DNA of 64,000 bases. It comes from Myxococcales bacterium. Lineage in GTDB: Bacteria; Myxococcota_A; Polyangia; Polyangiales; JAFGIB01. The position numbers and the translations under genes were made by a program. The notes beneath the pieces were generated by a model. The model did no database searches. It had not been told where the DNA came from and worked only from the letters and a program-made list of their open reading frames with translations. This document shows, in pieces, positions 40,979-50,421 of this stretch. The stretch is from the NCBI GenBank assembly GCA_029880325.1, contig JAOUOP010000001.1, positions 248,001-312,000 of the forward strand, read 5' to 3'. Positions within the stretch are counted from its first letter, which is position 1. The number at the start of each line of letters is the position of its first letter.

Positions 40979-41803
40979 CTACCCCGCGTCGCGGCCCACA
41001 CTGATGCCGAGGACATCGGCCATATCGTAAAGCCCCGGCTCGCGCCCCACCACCCAGATCGCAGCCCGCACCGCGCCGGCGGCGAAGATCTCGCGACTGT
41101 GGGCGCGGTGGGTCAGCTCCAGACGCTCGCCGGGCCCCGCCAGCAGCAGCGTGTGATCACCCACCACGTCGCCACCGCGCAGGGCGTGCACGCCGATCTC
41201 CTCGCGTGTGCGGGCCCCGGGCCGACCGCTGCGACCGTGGACCGCAGCGCGCTCGGGCTCGAGCCCGCGAGCCTCGGCCACCACCTCCAGCAGACGCGCC
41301 GCCGTGCCGCTTGGCGCATCCACTTTGCGGCGATGGTGCATCTCGACGATCTCGAGATCGAACTCGTCACCGGCCAACTCCACCGCACGCCGGGCCAGGG
41401 CCCAAAAGAGGTTGACCCCGACGCTGAAATTCGGGGCGTAGACCACTGGCGCGCGGCTGGCGCAGGCTTCGAGCGCCTCGCGACCGGCGGCGTCCAGACC
41501 GGTGGTGCCGACCACGGCGGGACAGCCGGCGGCCGCGCAGGCCGCGAGCAGCTGTCCGGTGCCCTCGGGCAGGCTGAAGTCGATGGCCACCTCGACGCGC
41601 TCGAGCCCGGCGGCGAGATCGTCGCCCAGCATCACGCCCAGGGGATCGCTGCGACCGACCAGGGTGGCGGCGTCGCAACCCAGACTACCGTGGCCGGAGC
41701 GCTCGAGGGCAGCGCCGAGCTCGGCGCCCTCACGGGCCAGGATCTGATCGATCACCGCCCGGCCCATGCGGCCGGCGGCACCGTGAATGGCGATGCGGGT
41801 CAT
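40979..41803 (-). CDS. dapB: 4-hydroxy-tetrahydrodipicolinate reductase
   Basis: The 274-residue NAD(P)H enzyme of the diaminopimelate/lysine pathway has a nucleotide-binding loop GAAGRMG at residues 8-14. FSVGVNLFWALA precedes the catalytic-site signature EMHHRRKVDAPSGTA with His156, His157 and Lys160. Length is normal. It is the first gene of the minus-strand run that continues with the zinc-ribbon protein, the propeller, queA and tgt, although the products are functionally unrelated. Confidence 0.96.
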   Translation of the reverse strand: MTRIAIHGAAGRMGRAVIDQILAREGAELGAALERSGHGSLGCDAATLVGRSDPLGVMLGDDLAAGLERVEVAIDFSLPEGTGQLLAACAAAGCPAVVGTTGLDAAGREALEACASRAPVVYAPNFSVGVNLFWALARRAVELAGDEFDLEIVEMHHRRKVDAPSGTAARLLEVVAEARGLEPERAAVHGRSGRPGARTREEIGVHALRGGDVVGDHTLLLAGPGERLELTHRAHSREIFAAGAVRAAIWVVGREPGLYDMADVLGISVGRDAG

Positions 41804-42175
41804 GGCTTCGAACGCCCCCCAAACGACCGCGTTTTAGGACATATCAGCAGCGGCAGATCGCGGCTCTCAGGTGGGAGATGGCCGCAAAAAAGCGGTGAAT
41901 GCAGCGTCAGGGTACCCATGCCTTGACCTCGTGATCGAAGAAGGCGGCGAGCTTGGCACGCCGGGCCGATGGTGCAAAGCCTATCGGAGATCTGCGCTTG
42001 CACCATCTGGCGAGGAAATTGGCGGCAATAGGGGCAGAGCCCCCCCAATTGTGTGCAAATAGCGGGCTCCGTCCCGCAATCTTGCGGTGTACGGCCCCAG
42101 CAATCGGATCTATGGTCGGCAATCCTATTGTGAATTGTTCGGCGCGGTGGACCGAGGCGCGCTGGAGGGAGACTA
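41804..42175. other. Divergent intergenic region of about 370 nt
   Basis: The region lies between dapB (minus) and the Pro/Ala/Lys-rich lipoprotein (plus) and should hold both promoters. The only defined element is the strong ribosome-binding site GGAGGGA at 42164-42170 for the lipoprotein. GC content is lower than in the flanking genes. I see no riboswitch-like conserved structure. Confidence 0.5.
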
Positions 42176-43078
42176 ATGATTCGACGTATCACGATGACGA
42201 TCGCTGCCAGCCTGTTGGCCCTCTCCTTGGGCTGCCAGGCGCAATACGCGGAAGGCGGCGAGGACCCCTACGCAGAACCAGAGGCGACCCAGGGTGGCGA
42301 GCAGCCACAAGTTGCGACCGCTGAGGCTCCGCTCGCGCAAGCCCCGGCCGCTCAGCCCGCCCAGCCAGCCCAGCCGGCCCCGGCCGCCCAGCCGGCCCAG
42401 CCGCCGCAGCCCGCGCAGCCGGCGCCTGCGCCCGAACCGGCGACCCCTCTGGCCAAGGCCGAGGCGGACGTCGAAACCGCCAAGAAGGCCCTGGCTGACG
42501 CCGAGGCCGCCGAAGCCAAGGCCAAGGAAGAGGCCGCGGCTGCCAAGACCAAGCAGGCCGAGACCGCCAAGGCCGCGACCACCACCCGGTCGGCCGCGCG
42601 CAAGGCCAAGTCCGAACTGGCCAAGGCTGAAGCAACCCTGAAGAAGGAACAGAAGAAGGCCGAGCTGGCTGCCAAGAAGAAGGCCAAGGACGAGGCTCGC
42701 GCCGCGGCCGAGGCCGAGAAGAAGAAGAAGGCCGAAGAAAAGAAGGCCCAGCTGGCCGCGGCCAAGCAGGCCAAGGAAGCCGAAAAGGCCCCGGCCGCCC
42801 AGCCCGCCCAGCCCGCCACCGCCGCGGCACCGGCCAAGCCGGCGAGCCCGGCCCAGCCCGCCACCGCGGCCAAGCCCGCAGCTCCGGCCAAGCCCGCGGC
42901 CGCGGCCAAGCCCGCAGCCCCCGCCAAGCCCGCAGCTCCGGCCGCCCCGGCCAAGCCTGCGGCGGCAGCCAAGCCCGCGGCGCCCGCCCAGCCGGCAACC
43001 CCGGCCAAGCCCGCAGCTCCGGCCAAACCCGCAACCCCGGCGACCCCAGCCCAGCCCGCAGCGCCCGCCAAGAAGTAA
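42176..43078 (+). CDS. Lipoprotein-like protein with coiled coil and Lys/Ala/Pro-rich tail
   Basis: A 300-residue precursor with a signal ending LLALSLGCQAQ. Residues about 45-95 are Pro/Ala/Gln repeats. Residues about 97-205 form a highly charged Ala/Lys/Glu helix or coiled coil (EAAEAKAKEEAAAAKTKQAE). The last 95 residues repeat PAKPAAPAKPA, like the C-terminal tail of histone H1 or bacterial AlgP/Hc1-like proteins. If exported, the tail could span or bind the cell wall. A strong ribosome-binding site precedes it and a terminator follows, so it is probably well expressed and monocistronic. Confidence 0.8.
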   Translation: MIRRITMTIAASLLALSLGCQAQYAEGGEDPYAEPEATQGGEQPQVATAEAPLAQAPAAQPAQPAQPAPAAQPAQPPQPAQPAPAPEPATPLAKAEADVETAKKALADAEAAEAKAKEEAAAAKTKQAETAKAATTTRSAARKAKSELAKAEATLKKEQKKAELAAKKKAKDEARAAAEAEKKKKAEEKKAQLAAAKQAKEAEKAPAAQPAQPATAAAPAKPASPAQPATAAKPAAPAKPAAAAKPAAPAKPAAPAAPAKPAAAAKPAAPAQPATPAKPAAPAKPATPATPAQPAAPAKK

Positions 43079-43100
43079 GCAGACGCGCCGATCCCCCACG

Positions 43101-43137
43101 ACGGCCGCGGTCGGGTTCGCCCACCGCGGCCGTTTTC
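43101..43137 (+). terminator. Rho-independent-like terminator
   Basis: ACGGCCGCGG (43101-43110) pairs perfectly with CCGCGGCCGT (43124-43133) around a 13-nt loop, and TTTT is reached at 43133-43136. It lies 23 nt after the stop of the Lys/Ala/Pro-rich lipoprotein gene. This is the clearest terminator of the window. The remaining 290 nt up to the exopolysaccharide kinase gene show no gene. Confidence 0.8.
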
Positions 43138-43427
43138 AATTGTGCTTGGCGTCCTGGGAAGGCGCGCTGGCGACCTTGGTGCCTCAGCGGCGGTTGACGC
43201 ACACGGTAGGCGCCTCCGACGGCGTCCGGTCGGCCTACCCCGAGCACACCAAGCGCGTCGCCTGCCGCCTGCGCGCCGGCCAGGGCGACGTCCACGGCGG
43301 CTCCTTCACCCCCCTGGCCCCCCTCGGCGGTCACAGACAATCGGGCAGCGGCCGCCAGGGCGGCGCGTTAGGTTAGGCCTCGAAGAATACCCGGAACTCG
43401 AGTCCTTTCAGCTGTGAGTTGCAGCCG

Positions 43428-45875
43428 CTACGAAGCCTTGCGTCCGCGCTTGTGCCCGGCGGCGGCGGCGTCCTCGCCATAGCTCGAGTTGTAATAGTAG
43501 TAGCCCGAGCCGTAGTAGTAGTCCGTGTGCTGCCGGCCGACGGCGTTGAGCACCAGGCCCAGGGGCACATCGACGCGCTCCAGGGCCTCGGTGGCGTGGC
43601 GCAAGTTGGCCCGCTCGATCACCCCGGGGCGGCTCACCAGCAGCACCAGGTCCGCGTGCTGCGCCAGGGCCGCCGTCTCGGCCACGAAAGCCGGCGGACT
43701 GTCGATCACCACCCAGTCGTACTCTGTCAGCCACTCGCTGAGCAGCTTTGGCAGCGAAGGCGCCATGATCGCCGCCACCGTATCGGGCAGCCGCGTACCG
43801 GCGGTCAGCACCGTGGGCGTGCCCTCCCCGCCACCGTGGGCCAGCTTGTCCAAATCCTTGGCGCGACCGCCCTGCCCCACCAGATCCGAATAGCCCGGTG
43901 CGCGCCCGACGCCCCACACCCGGTGCAGCACCGGCTTGCGCAGATCCAAATCGATCACCAGCGTGCGCTTGCCCGAGCGCGCCAGGGCCATGCCCAAGTT
44001 TGCAGAAACCGTCGACTTACCCTCGCCCGGCTGCGACGAGGTAATCATCACCACGCGACCCCGCTCACCGCTGGCGGGAAGCAGCGAAACGCTCACGCCC
44101 AGCGCCCGAAAAGCCTCCGGAGCGGGCTCGTGGGGCTTTTCCCAGAGATGCTTCACCATCAAGCGCTCGGCGCCCTCCGGCGGATCGGGCACCAGCGGCA
44201 CACTGCCATAGGGCGGAAACGGCACCGCCTCGCGCACCGCCTCCACCGTCTCAAGCTTGCGCTGCAAAAGATGGGCGGCAAAAGCGCAACCGATGGCGAA
44301 AATCAGCCCACCGAAAACGCCAAACGCCAAAAGCCGCAAACGCCTGGGCGACGACTTCTTGTGGGGCAGGCTGGCGGCATCCACGATGCGCTTATCGGTC
44401 GTGGTCGAGGCCTTCATGATCTGGGCCTCCTCATGCTTCTCCAGCAGCAGCGTATACAGGCGCTCGCTCGCTCCCATCTCCCGCATCAGCCGCGCCAGCT
44501 CCAGCTGCTGATCGGGATACTTCTTCATCGCCTCATTGGCCTCATCCAGCTTGGCGCGAATCTGGCTTTTCTGATGGGAAAGATTCTTCTTCGCGCTGCG
44601 CATCAGCCCGGCCACCTCCTGCTTCTGCAGGGCCAGCGCCCGACTCGACTCCTGCACCCGGGGATGCTCTGAAGTATGCGAAGCCCGCATCATCTCGAAC
44701 TTCGTCTCCGCCTCGGTCAGCGCCTGCACCGAAGTGGCCAAAACCGGATCCTCGAAAAAATTCGCAGTCACCGAAGCCTTCGCACTGCCCCCGGCCTTGA
44801 TCCGGCCCAGCACGCTACTGATCGTCTTCTCCTGCAGCTCGATGGCAAGCCGCTGCGCCTCCAGCTCCGCGGCGTTCTCGATCGCCACCTTGGCCTGGGT
44901 GTCCAACTGCACCGCATTCTCGCGCTGCGAATACTCCTTGAGGCGGGACTCGGCCTCGGTCAGCGTCCGGCGAACCTCGGCGAGCTGGCCCTCGATGAAC
45001 TCCGCGGCCTGAGAAGCCGACTTGCTCTGCCACTCGAGGTTCTTCTCGAGATAGCGCTCCATCATGGTTTGCACGATGTCGCGGGCGGTCTCGCGGTCGG
45101 TGGAGGTGACGGAGATTTCCACCAGGTTCGTCGGTTCGCTCAGCGACCCCAGGCTCGCCACATGTATATCGCGCTCAAATGCCTCGAGTAGTTCACCCGC
45201 AGGTTGCAGTTGTATCTCAAGCACCTGCCCCGAGTGCAGCGGGGATTTCGCAAACTTCAACGTCATCCAGCGATGCTGGACAAGCTCACCGGTACTGAAA
45301 TCTATCGTTTCTGCCGGCCCCGGCGCAGCACCAAGAATCTCAACTCGGAGGCGCGTTGCCGAGACCGAGTGCAGCCTCATACGGACCGGCTGGAATCGGT
45401 CCGGCGCCACCCTCGCAACCTCGGCAGCCTCTCGAACTGCTTTCAGCCGATCATCGACTGGCGACGCACCCGAGAAAGTGACGGCCCAGTTCATGGTTAC
45501 GGTATGGGATTCGCCCGGAGCCACCACCTGCAAGCCCAACCGTTGAAGCGCATCGCGCAGAAACTCTGGGCGACGAATGATTTCCACTTCCGTTTGAACC
45601 TGGGACTGCGAACCGGCACCGACGAGTTCACTGAGCGGGTTGGCACCGAGAACACCACTCGCCTCGCTGACCTGAATGGCCCCCCGAGCGGTGTAGCTCG
45701 GCACCGCCATGAGGCAGTAGGCCACCATCGGTACGAAGACCACCAAGAATCCGAAGGACGCGAGCTTCCAGCGACGACTCACGGTCGCGATGACTGCATG
45801 GAGAACTTGCTGAACCTCTAGGCCCTCCTCCCCACCACCTCCTTGCGCGAGCGTTCGCTCAGCGGAGGGATGCAC
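43428..45875 (-). CDS. Wzz-BY-kinase polysaccharide co-polymerase (Wzc/ExoP-like)
   Basis: About 815 residues from GTG 45875, with GGGGGAG 5 nt upstream; the frame is open to 45953. An N-terminal Wzz domain has a first membrane helix (LASFGFLVVFVPMVAYCLMA) and a second near residue 510. A long periplasmic coiled coil lies between them. The C-terminal tyrosine kinase has Walker A SSQPGEGKST (near 612), A' VIDLDLRKP and B VVIDSPPA. The tail is Tyr-rich (YYYGSGYYYYNSSYG), the expected autophosphorylation cluster. It should control polymer length and export with the Wza-like protein, and be dephosphorylated by the CpsB-like phosphatase about 18 kb away. Confidence 0.92.
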   Translation of the reverse strand: MHPSAERTLAQGGGGEEGLEVQQVLHAVIATVSRRWKLASFGFLVVFVPMVAYCLMAVPSYTARGAIQVSEASGVLGANPLSELVGAGSQSQVQTEVEIIRRPEFLRDALQRLGLQVVAPGESHTVTMNWAVTFSGASPVDDRLKAVREAAEVARVAPDRFQPVRMRLHSVSATRLRVEILGAAPGPAETIDFSTGELVQHRWMTLKFAKSPLHSGQVLEIQLQPAGELLEAFERDIHVASLGSLSEPTNLVEISVTSTDRETARDIVQTMMERYLEKNLEWQSKSASQAAEFIEGQLAEVRRTLTEAESRLKEYSQRENAVQLDTQAKVAIENAAELEAQRLAIELQEKTISSVLGRIKAGGSAKASVTANFFEDPVLATSVQALTEAETKFEMMRASHTSEHPRVQESSRALALQKQEVAGLMRSAKKNLSHQKSQIRAKLDEANEAMKKYPDQQLELARLMREMGASERLYTLLLEKHEEAQIMKASTTTDKRIVDAASLPHKKSSPRRLRLLAFGVFGGLIFAIGCAFAAHLLQRKLETVEAVREAVPFPPYGSVPLVPDPPEGAERLMVKHLWEKPHEPAPEAFRALGVSVSLLPASGERGRVVMITSSQPGEGKSTVSANLGMALARSGKRTLVIDLDLRKPVLHRVWGVGRAPGYSDLVGQGGRAKDLDKLAHGGGEGTPTVLTAGTRLPDTVAAIMAPSLPKLLSEWLTEYDWVVIDSPPAFVAETAALAQHADLVLLVSRPGVIERANLRHATEALERVDVPLGLVLNAVGRQHTDYYYGSGYYYYNSSYGEDAAAAGHKRGRKAS

Positions 45876-46402
45876 ACGGATCTCCCCCTGCCTCCCGACT
45901 CGTTGCCCTTTGTCATCCACGGAAAACAATCTCACACCGATTTCAGAGTACACCCACGATCACCCCAAAGAGACGCCCCGGAGCACGTAGCACCTCAGCC
46001 CCAGAAGACCACGATGATCTTCTGGACAGTACCAAAAATTCAGACAACGTGCGACGTTTCCGCCCCCGCTGGCCGCGCCCCCTAGGGCCTCGCTCTGGAC
46101 TCTCCCGCTTGCCAACACCGATTCCCTGCTCTGCCGGGCTCCTTTGCGCATGCCGGCGCTGCCTGGATGCCCCACCACGATTCGGCAGCGCCGATCCACG
46201 GCTGGCAACAGGCCGCGAAAAAAGGAACGCGCCGATGAAATGATGCTGCCCTTTCGACGCGTGCCGACGCCGAGCGCGCTCCGCTGGGCGGAACGAAGCG
46301 AGGTCTCCGGCTCGAGCGCCAGCTCTTTCGCCTCCGCACCACCGCGGTTCCTTCCAATCCCGACCGCAAGCCTCGAACGGCTACTCTCGAACCGAACATC
46401 AC
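45876..46402. other. Gene-free stretch of about 530 nt
   Basis: It lies upstream of the BY-kinase gene and should carry its promoter, and it follows the stop of the methyltransferase on the same strand. The open frames in it give low-quality, Arg/Ser-rich products with no family pattern. The composition starts to drift to lower GC here. Confidence 0.5.
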
Positions 46403-47311
46403 TCAGCTGGGGCGCATCACAAAGCACGCTTGGTCCGCATCTCCACTATGATTCGCCGCGTCCGTCAGGCGGACATAGCGCATCCGCTCTCGTCCCCTCG
46501 GACGTCGATGCCTTATTTGGGGTATGCCGCGTGCGTACAGTTCGCTGGCATAGAACTGCGTCGGGGCCGAATCATAGCGCGTACTCTCGATCGCAAAGCC
46601 GCACTCGCCAGCGGCCGCCCGAAACGCGCGCTCGGAAAACAAACAGATATGACGCGGAGCATCCAACTGAAACCAAGCCACCCCATATGTCCGCCAGGCC
46701 AGCTTCCCAGCGAGCGGAATGCGAATGAGAACGTACCCCTCCTTTGCAACCAACGAACGAAGCGTCTTCAAGACGTCCAAGGGCTCGACGCAGTGTTCGA
46801 GGGAATGGTGCATCATCACGAGTTTGTAGTCGCGCCTAGGTGCATCTCTTTCATTGCCGCGCAGAATCCTGGGCTCACCGTCCTCCCGCGCGTAGGGATC
46901 TACTCCCGTCAGGTCTCGAAAACCCAAGGCAGCCAAGTGTCGAAGAATTTCGCCGGACCCGCATCCAACGTCCAAAATCGGCTCATGAAGACCAACATCG
47001 ACGCTCGTCAACCAGCTGATATCCGCAGGTCCGAAAACGCGAGTTAGCACCGCGCCTAGCAACGACCTGCTTCCGTACGCGTGCCGAAACCGCACTGCCT
47101 TCAACTTGCGCCTCAGCCGCGATTCAGGCACCAGCGAGTAGTATCCACCGGAGTAGTACTGCCCCAGGTCTTCCGGAACGTCAACAAGCGACAAGGATTC
47201 GCAACGACCACATTCGCTATAGCGAAACACATCGCCAAAGCCCAAAAACAGCTCTCGAGCCGCGTGCTCGCGATTGCCATTCCCATTGCCGCACACTCTA
47301 CAGGCAGCCAT
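46403..47311 (-). CDS. SAM-dependent methyltransferase with N-terminal zinc-binding motif
   Basis: About 302 residues from the ATG at 47311, which has GAGG 6 nt upstream. An N-terminal Cys pair CRVCG and a second CGRC around residue 36 probably bind zinc. The Rossmann methyltransferase core has motif I ILDVGCGSGEIL, then GVDPYARED and MMHHSLEHCVEPLDVLK, typical of class I enzymes in polysaccharide clusters. LDAPRHICLFSERAF is a common extension of such sugar or glycan methyltransferases. The target is unknown. Confidence 0.87.
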   Translation of the reverse strand: MAACRVCGNGNGNREHAARELFLGFGDVFRYSECGRCESLSLVDVPEDLGQYYSGGYYSLVPESRLRRKLKAVRFRHAYGSRSLLGAVLTRVFGPADISWLTSVDVGLHEPILDVGCGSGEILRHLAALGFRDLTGVDPYAREDGEPRILRGNERDAPRRDYKLVMMHHSLEHCVEPLDVLKTLRSLVAKEGYVLIRIPLAGKLAWRTYGVAWFQLDAPRHICLFSERAFRAAAGECGFAIESTRYDSAPTQFYASELYARGIPQIRHRRPRGRERMRYVRLTDAANHSGDADQACFVMRPS

Positions 47312-47512
47312 CCGACACCTCACTCACGGAGATCTTCTTGGCAGCACAACCATCATGAACCTCATACCGCGAGCCCGTACCGGGCACCCTAGGCGAACTC
47401 ATTGCACCACGCAACGAAGCCGAGCACGGAAGCCAACAAACTCGTCCGCAACGTCCACGGCGCGCAACGCAACCGACCGTCCTCGAACACAAAGCGGGCA
47501 AACCCCGAAGCC

Positions 47513-47657
47513 CCATAGGCGTTAAGCGGCGGAAATTGCCGGGTTTCCTCGACTCACCAGGCGTGCCACATCAGAAATCGCCTTCAGTCTCAACTTCGGA
47601 TTCGCGGGTCCTCGGAGTCTGGCGATTTCGTGAGCTGCAACCCGCCTAACGCCTATG
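47513..47657. repeat. Inverted repeat pair, 15 of 16 matches
   Basis: CATAGGCGTTAAGCGG (47513-47528) is the near-perfect reverse complement of CCGCCTAACGCCTATG (47642-47657), separated by 113 nt. In addition CCCCGAAGCCC occurs in direct orientation immediately outside both arms (47502-47512 and 47658-47668). The combination looks like the ends of a small element. Confidence 0.75.
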
Positions 47658-47890
47658 CCCCGAAGCCCCCCAGTCCGGCCCTGCGACAAAACCTTCGGCG
47701 AAACCACAGCCCCAAATAACCAGATGTGCTCGGCGGAAGTCATGATCCGCTCTCGGGACCGCTACGGCGTCCGGTCCCCTTGAAATACAGGGAGTATTCC
47801 GGCGGAGGCCGTCCTTGCATCTGGCATCGTACCGCCCCCGATCATCGGCTCAGTACTTCCGCCGAGCACATCTGGGCCCTGCTGTAAGGG

Positions 47891-48064
47891 CCCGCGAAAG
47901 AACAACTCCCCCCTGTGGTGCGTGACGGCGGAGTGCGATGCCGACGGAGCCCGGAGAAGCATCCGCAGTCGTACCAGAGGTACATCGCGGAATTCTTCGA
48001 GCAAGCACCCCGCCAGCGTGCCCGCCGGCGCGTACCGAAGGGGAAAGTTGTTCTTTCGCGGGCC
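47891..48064. repeat. Perfect 19-bp inverted repeat with 136-nt interior
   Basis: GGCCCGCGAAAGAACAACT (47891-47909) is the exact reverse complement of 48046-48064. Both arms continue inward with C-rich (or G-rich) bases. The interior contains a small palindrome, GTACCAGAGGTAC. A related sequence, the reverse complement of GGCCAGTTGCTCCTCATG, follows at about 48086. It could be the ends of a MITE-like element or the stem of a structured RNA. Confidence 0.8.
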
Positions 48065-48482
48065 GTAAGCAATCAGTCATGCCTGCCGGGGCCAGTTGCT
48101 CCTCATGCGGCCACGCGAGCTGTGTGCAAGCACCGCACGGGCAGCGGGTCGCTGAAACTGCAAGGACCACCATCGGCCCGACGGCCCCCCCACCAGTACC
48201 CATCCGCAGGCTTCCATCAAAACGAGGCCCAGTGTATGTTAGCTGCCGAGTCATGAGCGCACTCGACGTCCTCCACGTCCGGCTGAAAGTCGGCAATCCA
48301 GTTAGGCGATCCGCTGCCACCTGTGCGCCTTCGCGCCCGGTTCGGGCGTCTCTCGAAGCTACCGCCTCAAAGCGACGCCGGGTCGACCGCAAGTCTTTCA
48401 CATCTGCCGTGAGCGCCCTGGTATTCGTCCCGAATTACCACGCTAGCGCAACAGGCGAGTGGTCGGCAGCCGAAGGACTTCG

Positions 48483-49238
48483 GCTTTGAACGCTCGGGTC
48501 GATCGCGAACGACGATTTCACGATGCTCGCTTCTCCGACGGCATCGGAGCTCGTGACCAAGACAAGTACTACCCGGCGCTATTCGCCGCGCGCGCCGCGC
48601 TCGACTATGCAATCACGCAGTGTGCCGCATTGGGAACCACAGGCCTCGAGGTGGGCTGCGGCACCGGTCAGAACCTCGCAGAGCTTCTTTCGCAGCATCG
48701 GTTTGCTGCGCACGGAATCGACATCTCGAGAGAGGCGGTCGCCGCAGCGCGGAAGCGACTCGTCGAATTCGACCCCGCGCCAACGCTCGACGTGATGGAC
48801 GCCAACCAATTGAGCTACGAGAACGAAACCTTCGACTTCTGCTTCGGGTCCGGCGTACTCCACCACTTATCATTGCCATCGGCACTCCACGAGTTGAGCC
48901 GCGTGCTCAAGCCGGGGGGCCGCATATTGTTCCTGGAGCCTTTGGCCACAAACCCACTTATTCAGGCGTATCGACACCTGACGCCATCTGCCCGCTCGCC
49001 GGACGAGACTCCACTGACACGATCCCACCTGCGGCAGATTGAGGAAACGTTTCCCGATGTTCGCTTCGAATACTTCGGCTTTTCGACGCTCACTTGTGTC
49101 GGCCTCATGCGGTGGCCGAATGCTGCGCAGGCTGCGCTGCGAGTCGCATCCGATCTCGACCGATTTTTACTGAGACTCCCTTTCGTTTGGCGGCTCGCCT
49201 GGGTGGTTCTAATTCGCGGCCAGCGGGCTCAACCCTGA
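48483..49238 (+). CDS. Class I SAM-dependent methyltransferase
   Basis: About 251 residues from the TTG at 48483, which has AAGGA 8 nt upstream; GTG at 48459 would add eight residues. Motif I is LEVGCGTGQNLAELL, followed by GIDISREAVAAARKRL, FDFCFGSGVLHHLSLPSAL and LSRVLKPGGRILFLEPLATNP, the methyltransferase-11 pattern. The C-terminal 60 residues contain a hydrophobic stretch that may associate with membrane. It is separated from the polymerase-like gene by 7 nt, so both belong to one unit. The product may modify a glycan or its lipid carrier. Confidence 0.88.
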   Translation, partial: ALNARVDRERRFHDARFSDGIGARDQDKYYPALFAARAALDYAITQCAALGTTGLEVGCGTGQNLAELLSQHRFAAHGIDISREAVAAARKRLVEFDPAPTLDVMDANQLSYENETFDFCFGSGVLHHLSLPSALHELSRVLKPGGRILFLEPLATNPLIQAYRHLTPSARSPDETPLTRSHLRQIEETFPDVRFEYFGFSTLTCVGLMRWPNAAQAALRVASDLDRFLLRLPFVWRLAWVVLIRGQRAQP

Positions 49239-49245
49239 AACCCGC

Positions 49246-50421
49246 ATGTTGAGGTCCGTTAAGAAATCTCGGCACCATGCAAGCGACTGGCTCCTCGTGG
49301 GCTCGGTTGCAGCCGGATTGTTCTTCCCGATCGTACTCGCGCTTCTGTTTCCCGCCCTACTCGTGCGCGGCGACTGGACGCGCATCAACTGGCGCATCGA
49401 AAACACGTTTCTCCTGCTGGCTTCATGCTGGGCGGCAATCGTAATTGGAATTCGTGGCGCGCCAAACAGCACCGGCACCTTGCCGTACTTCGCTTTTCTA
49501 TGGACGTTGCCTCATATCCTCGCAGCGTACAAGCCAGACGAATCCACCGTGCGTCGGTTTGGATCGATGCTGGTCGCACTTTTCGCGGCCGACCTCACGT
49601 TTAACCTCTACACGCTAGCCTCAGGCGCAGACCTACTGGGCCGTTCCCTCGACATCCGCGAGGGAGTAGTCGTCGGCCGGCTCGGTGGCTTATTCGCACA
49701 CAGCTTCTATTCGGGCGCCATCAGTATTGCCGCCATGCTTACACTCCTGCCGCTCAAACGCGTCGCATGGCTCTGCCTCCTTCCAGCAACCAACCTAGTC
49801 CTGGCCGGTTCTTGGCGATTTACAGCGGCGATTGCAATTACGATGGCATTTGCGCTTGCGTGGCGCCGACGCACCCGGTCGTTTGAACTCTTCCTGGTGG
49901 CGGCGATTTCACTCTTGTTAATTCTCGGTGTCGTAGTCACATCGGGTTTCGTCGAGAGCGGCGTCAAGATCAATCCGTCGAACACTTTTCGCGTCTTCGC
50001 CTGGCTCACATCCATCGATAGACTTGTCGATTCACCCTGGATTGGCGTCGGCTACCCGAACGACAACGCCCTCCGTGATGCCGGCGTATCGTTTGCATCG
50101 ATGGAGGGCTACCTAATCGCCGAGAGCTGGTACCTAGGCTCCGCAATTACCTTTGGTGTACCCTACACGCTTTTCTTTCTAGGCTCCTTCTTGATCGCGT
50201 TCGAGGGACGTTTCTTCGGAGCTCGGGATCTTACTCGCTCAATCATCTATCCGTTCATACTGACCGATCTTACGTACGGCAGCTTCTTCGGAAGCGTGCT
50301 GATCTATTCCTGGCTGTGGATATTGATTACATCTTCATCACTCCCACGCCACCGGTCCGCTTCATCGTGGACTACCGCGCAGCAGGCTTTCATAGACAAA
50401 CCCTCGTACGCGCGGTGGTAG
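49246..50421 (+). CDS. Wzy/O-antigen-polymerase-like membrane protein
   Basis: The 391-residue protein has about ten predicted membrane helices. A large loop region around SGVKINPSNTFRVFAWLTSIDRLVDSPWIGVGYPNDNALRD resembles the Arg-containing periplasmic loop of O-antigen polymerases and ligases (Wzy/WaaL fold). The position in a polysaccharide locus supports polymerase function. Sequence identity in this family is low, so the call rests on topology and context. The last 60 bp overlap the 3' end of the convergent GT2 gene. Confidence 0.75.
   Translation: MLRSVKKSRHHASDWLLVGSVAAGLFFPIVLALLFPALLVRGDWTRINWRIENTFLLLASCWAAIVIGIRGAPNSTGTLPYFAFLWTLPHILAAYKPDESTVRRFGSMLVALFAADLTFNLYTLASGADLLGRSLDIREGVVVGRLGGLFAHSFYSGAISIAAMLTLLPLKRVAWLCLLPATNLVLAGSWRFTAAIAITMAFALAWRRRTRSFELFLVAAISLLLILGVVVTSGFVESGVKINPSNTFRVFAWLTSIDRLVDSPWIGVGYPNDNALRDAGVSFASMEGYLIAESWYLGSAITFGVPYTLFFLGSFLIAFEGRFFGARDLTRSIIYPFILTDLTYGSFFGSVLIYSWLWILITSSSLPRHRSASSWTTAQQAFIDKPSYARW

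Larger units (their letters stand above)
47312..48458. other. 1.1-kb gene-poor stretch between two methyltransferase genes
   Basis: Starts of two divergent methyltransferase genes flank this stretch. Short open frames on both strands (60-180 codons) give no recognisable product. It contains two separate inverted-repeat pairs (47513-47657 and 47891-48064) and a looser third copy of the second arm near 48086-48108. This suggests decayed mobile-element or structured-RNA sequence rather than a simple promoter region. Promoters for both methyltransferase genes should lie at its ends. Confidence 0.6.

Noticed and set aside
47513..47657. Integron attC-like site (GTTAAGC and GCCTAAC core-like heptamers)
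   Set aside because: The heptamers are in the wrong order for one attC site and neither has a matching partner within the usual site length; there is no integrase or cassette gene nearby.
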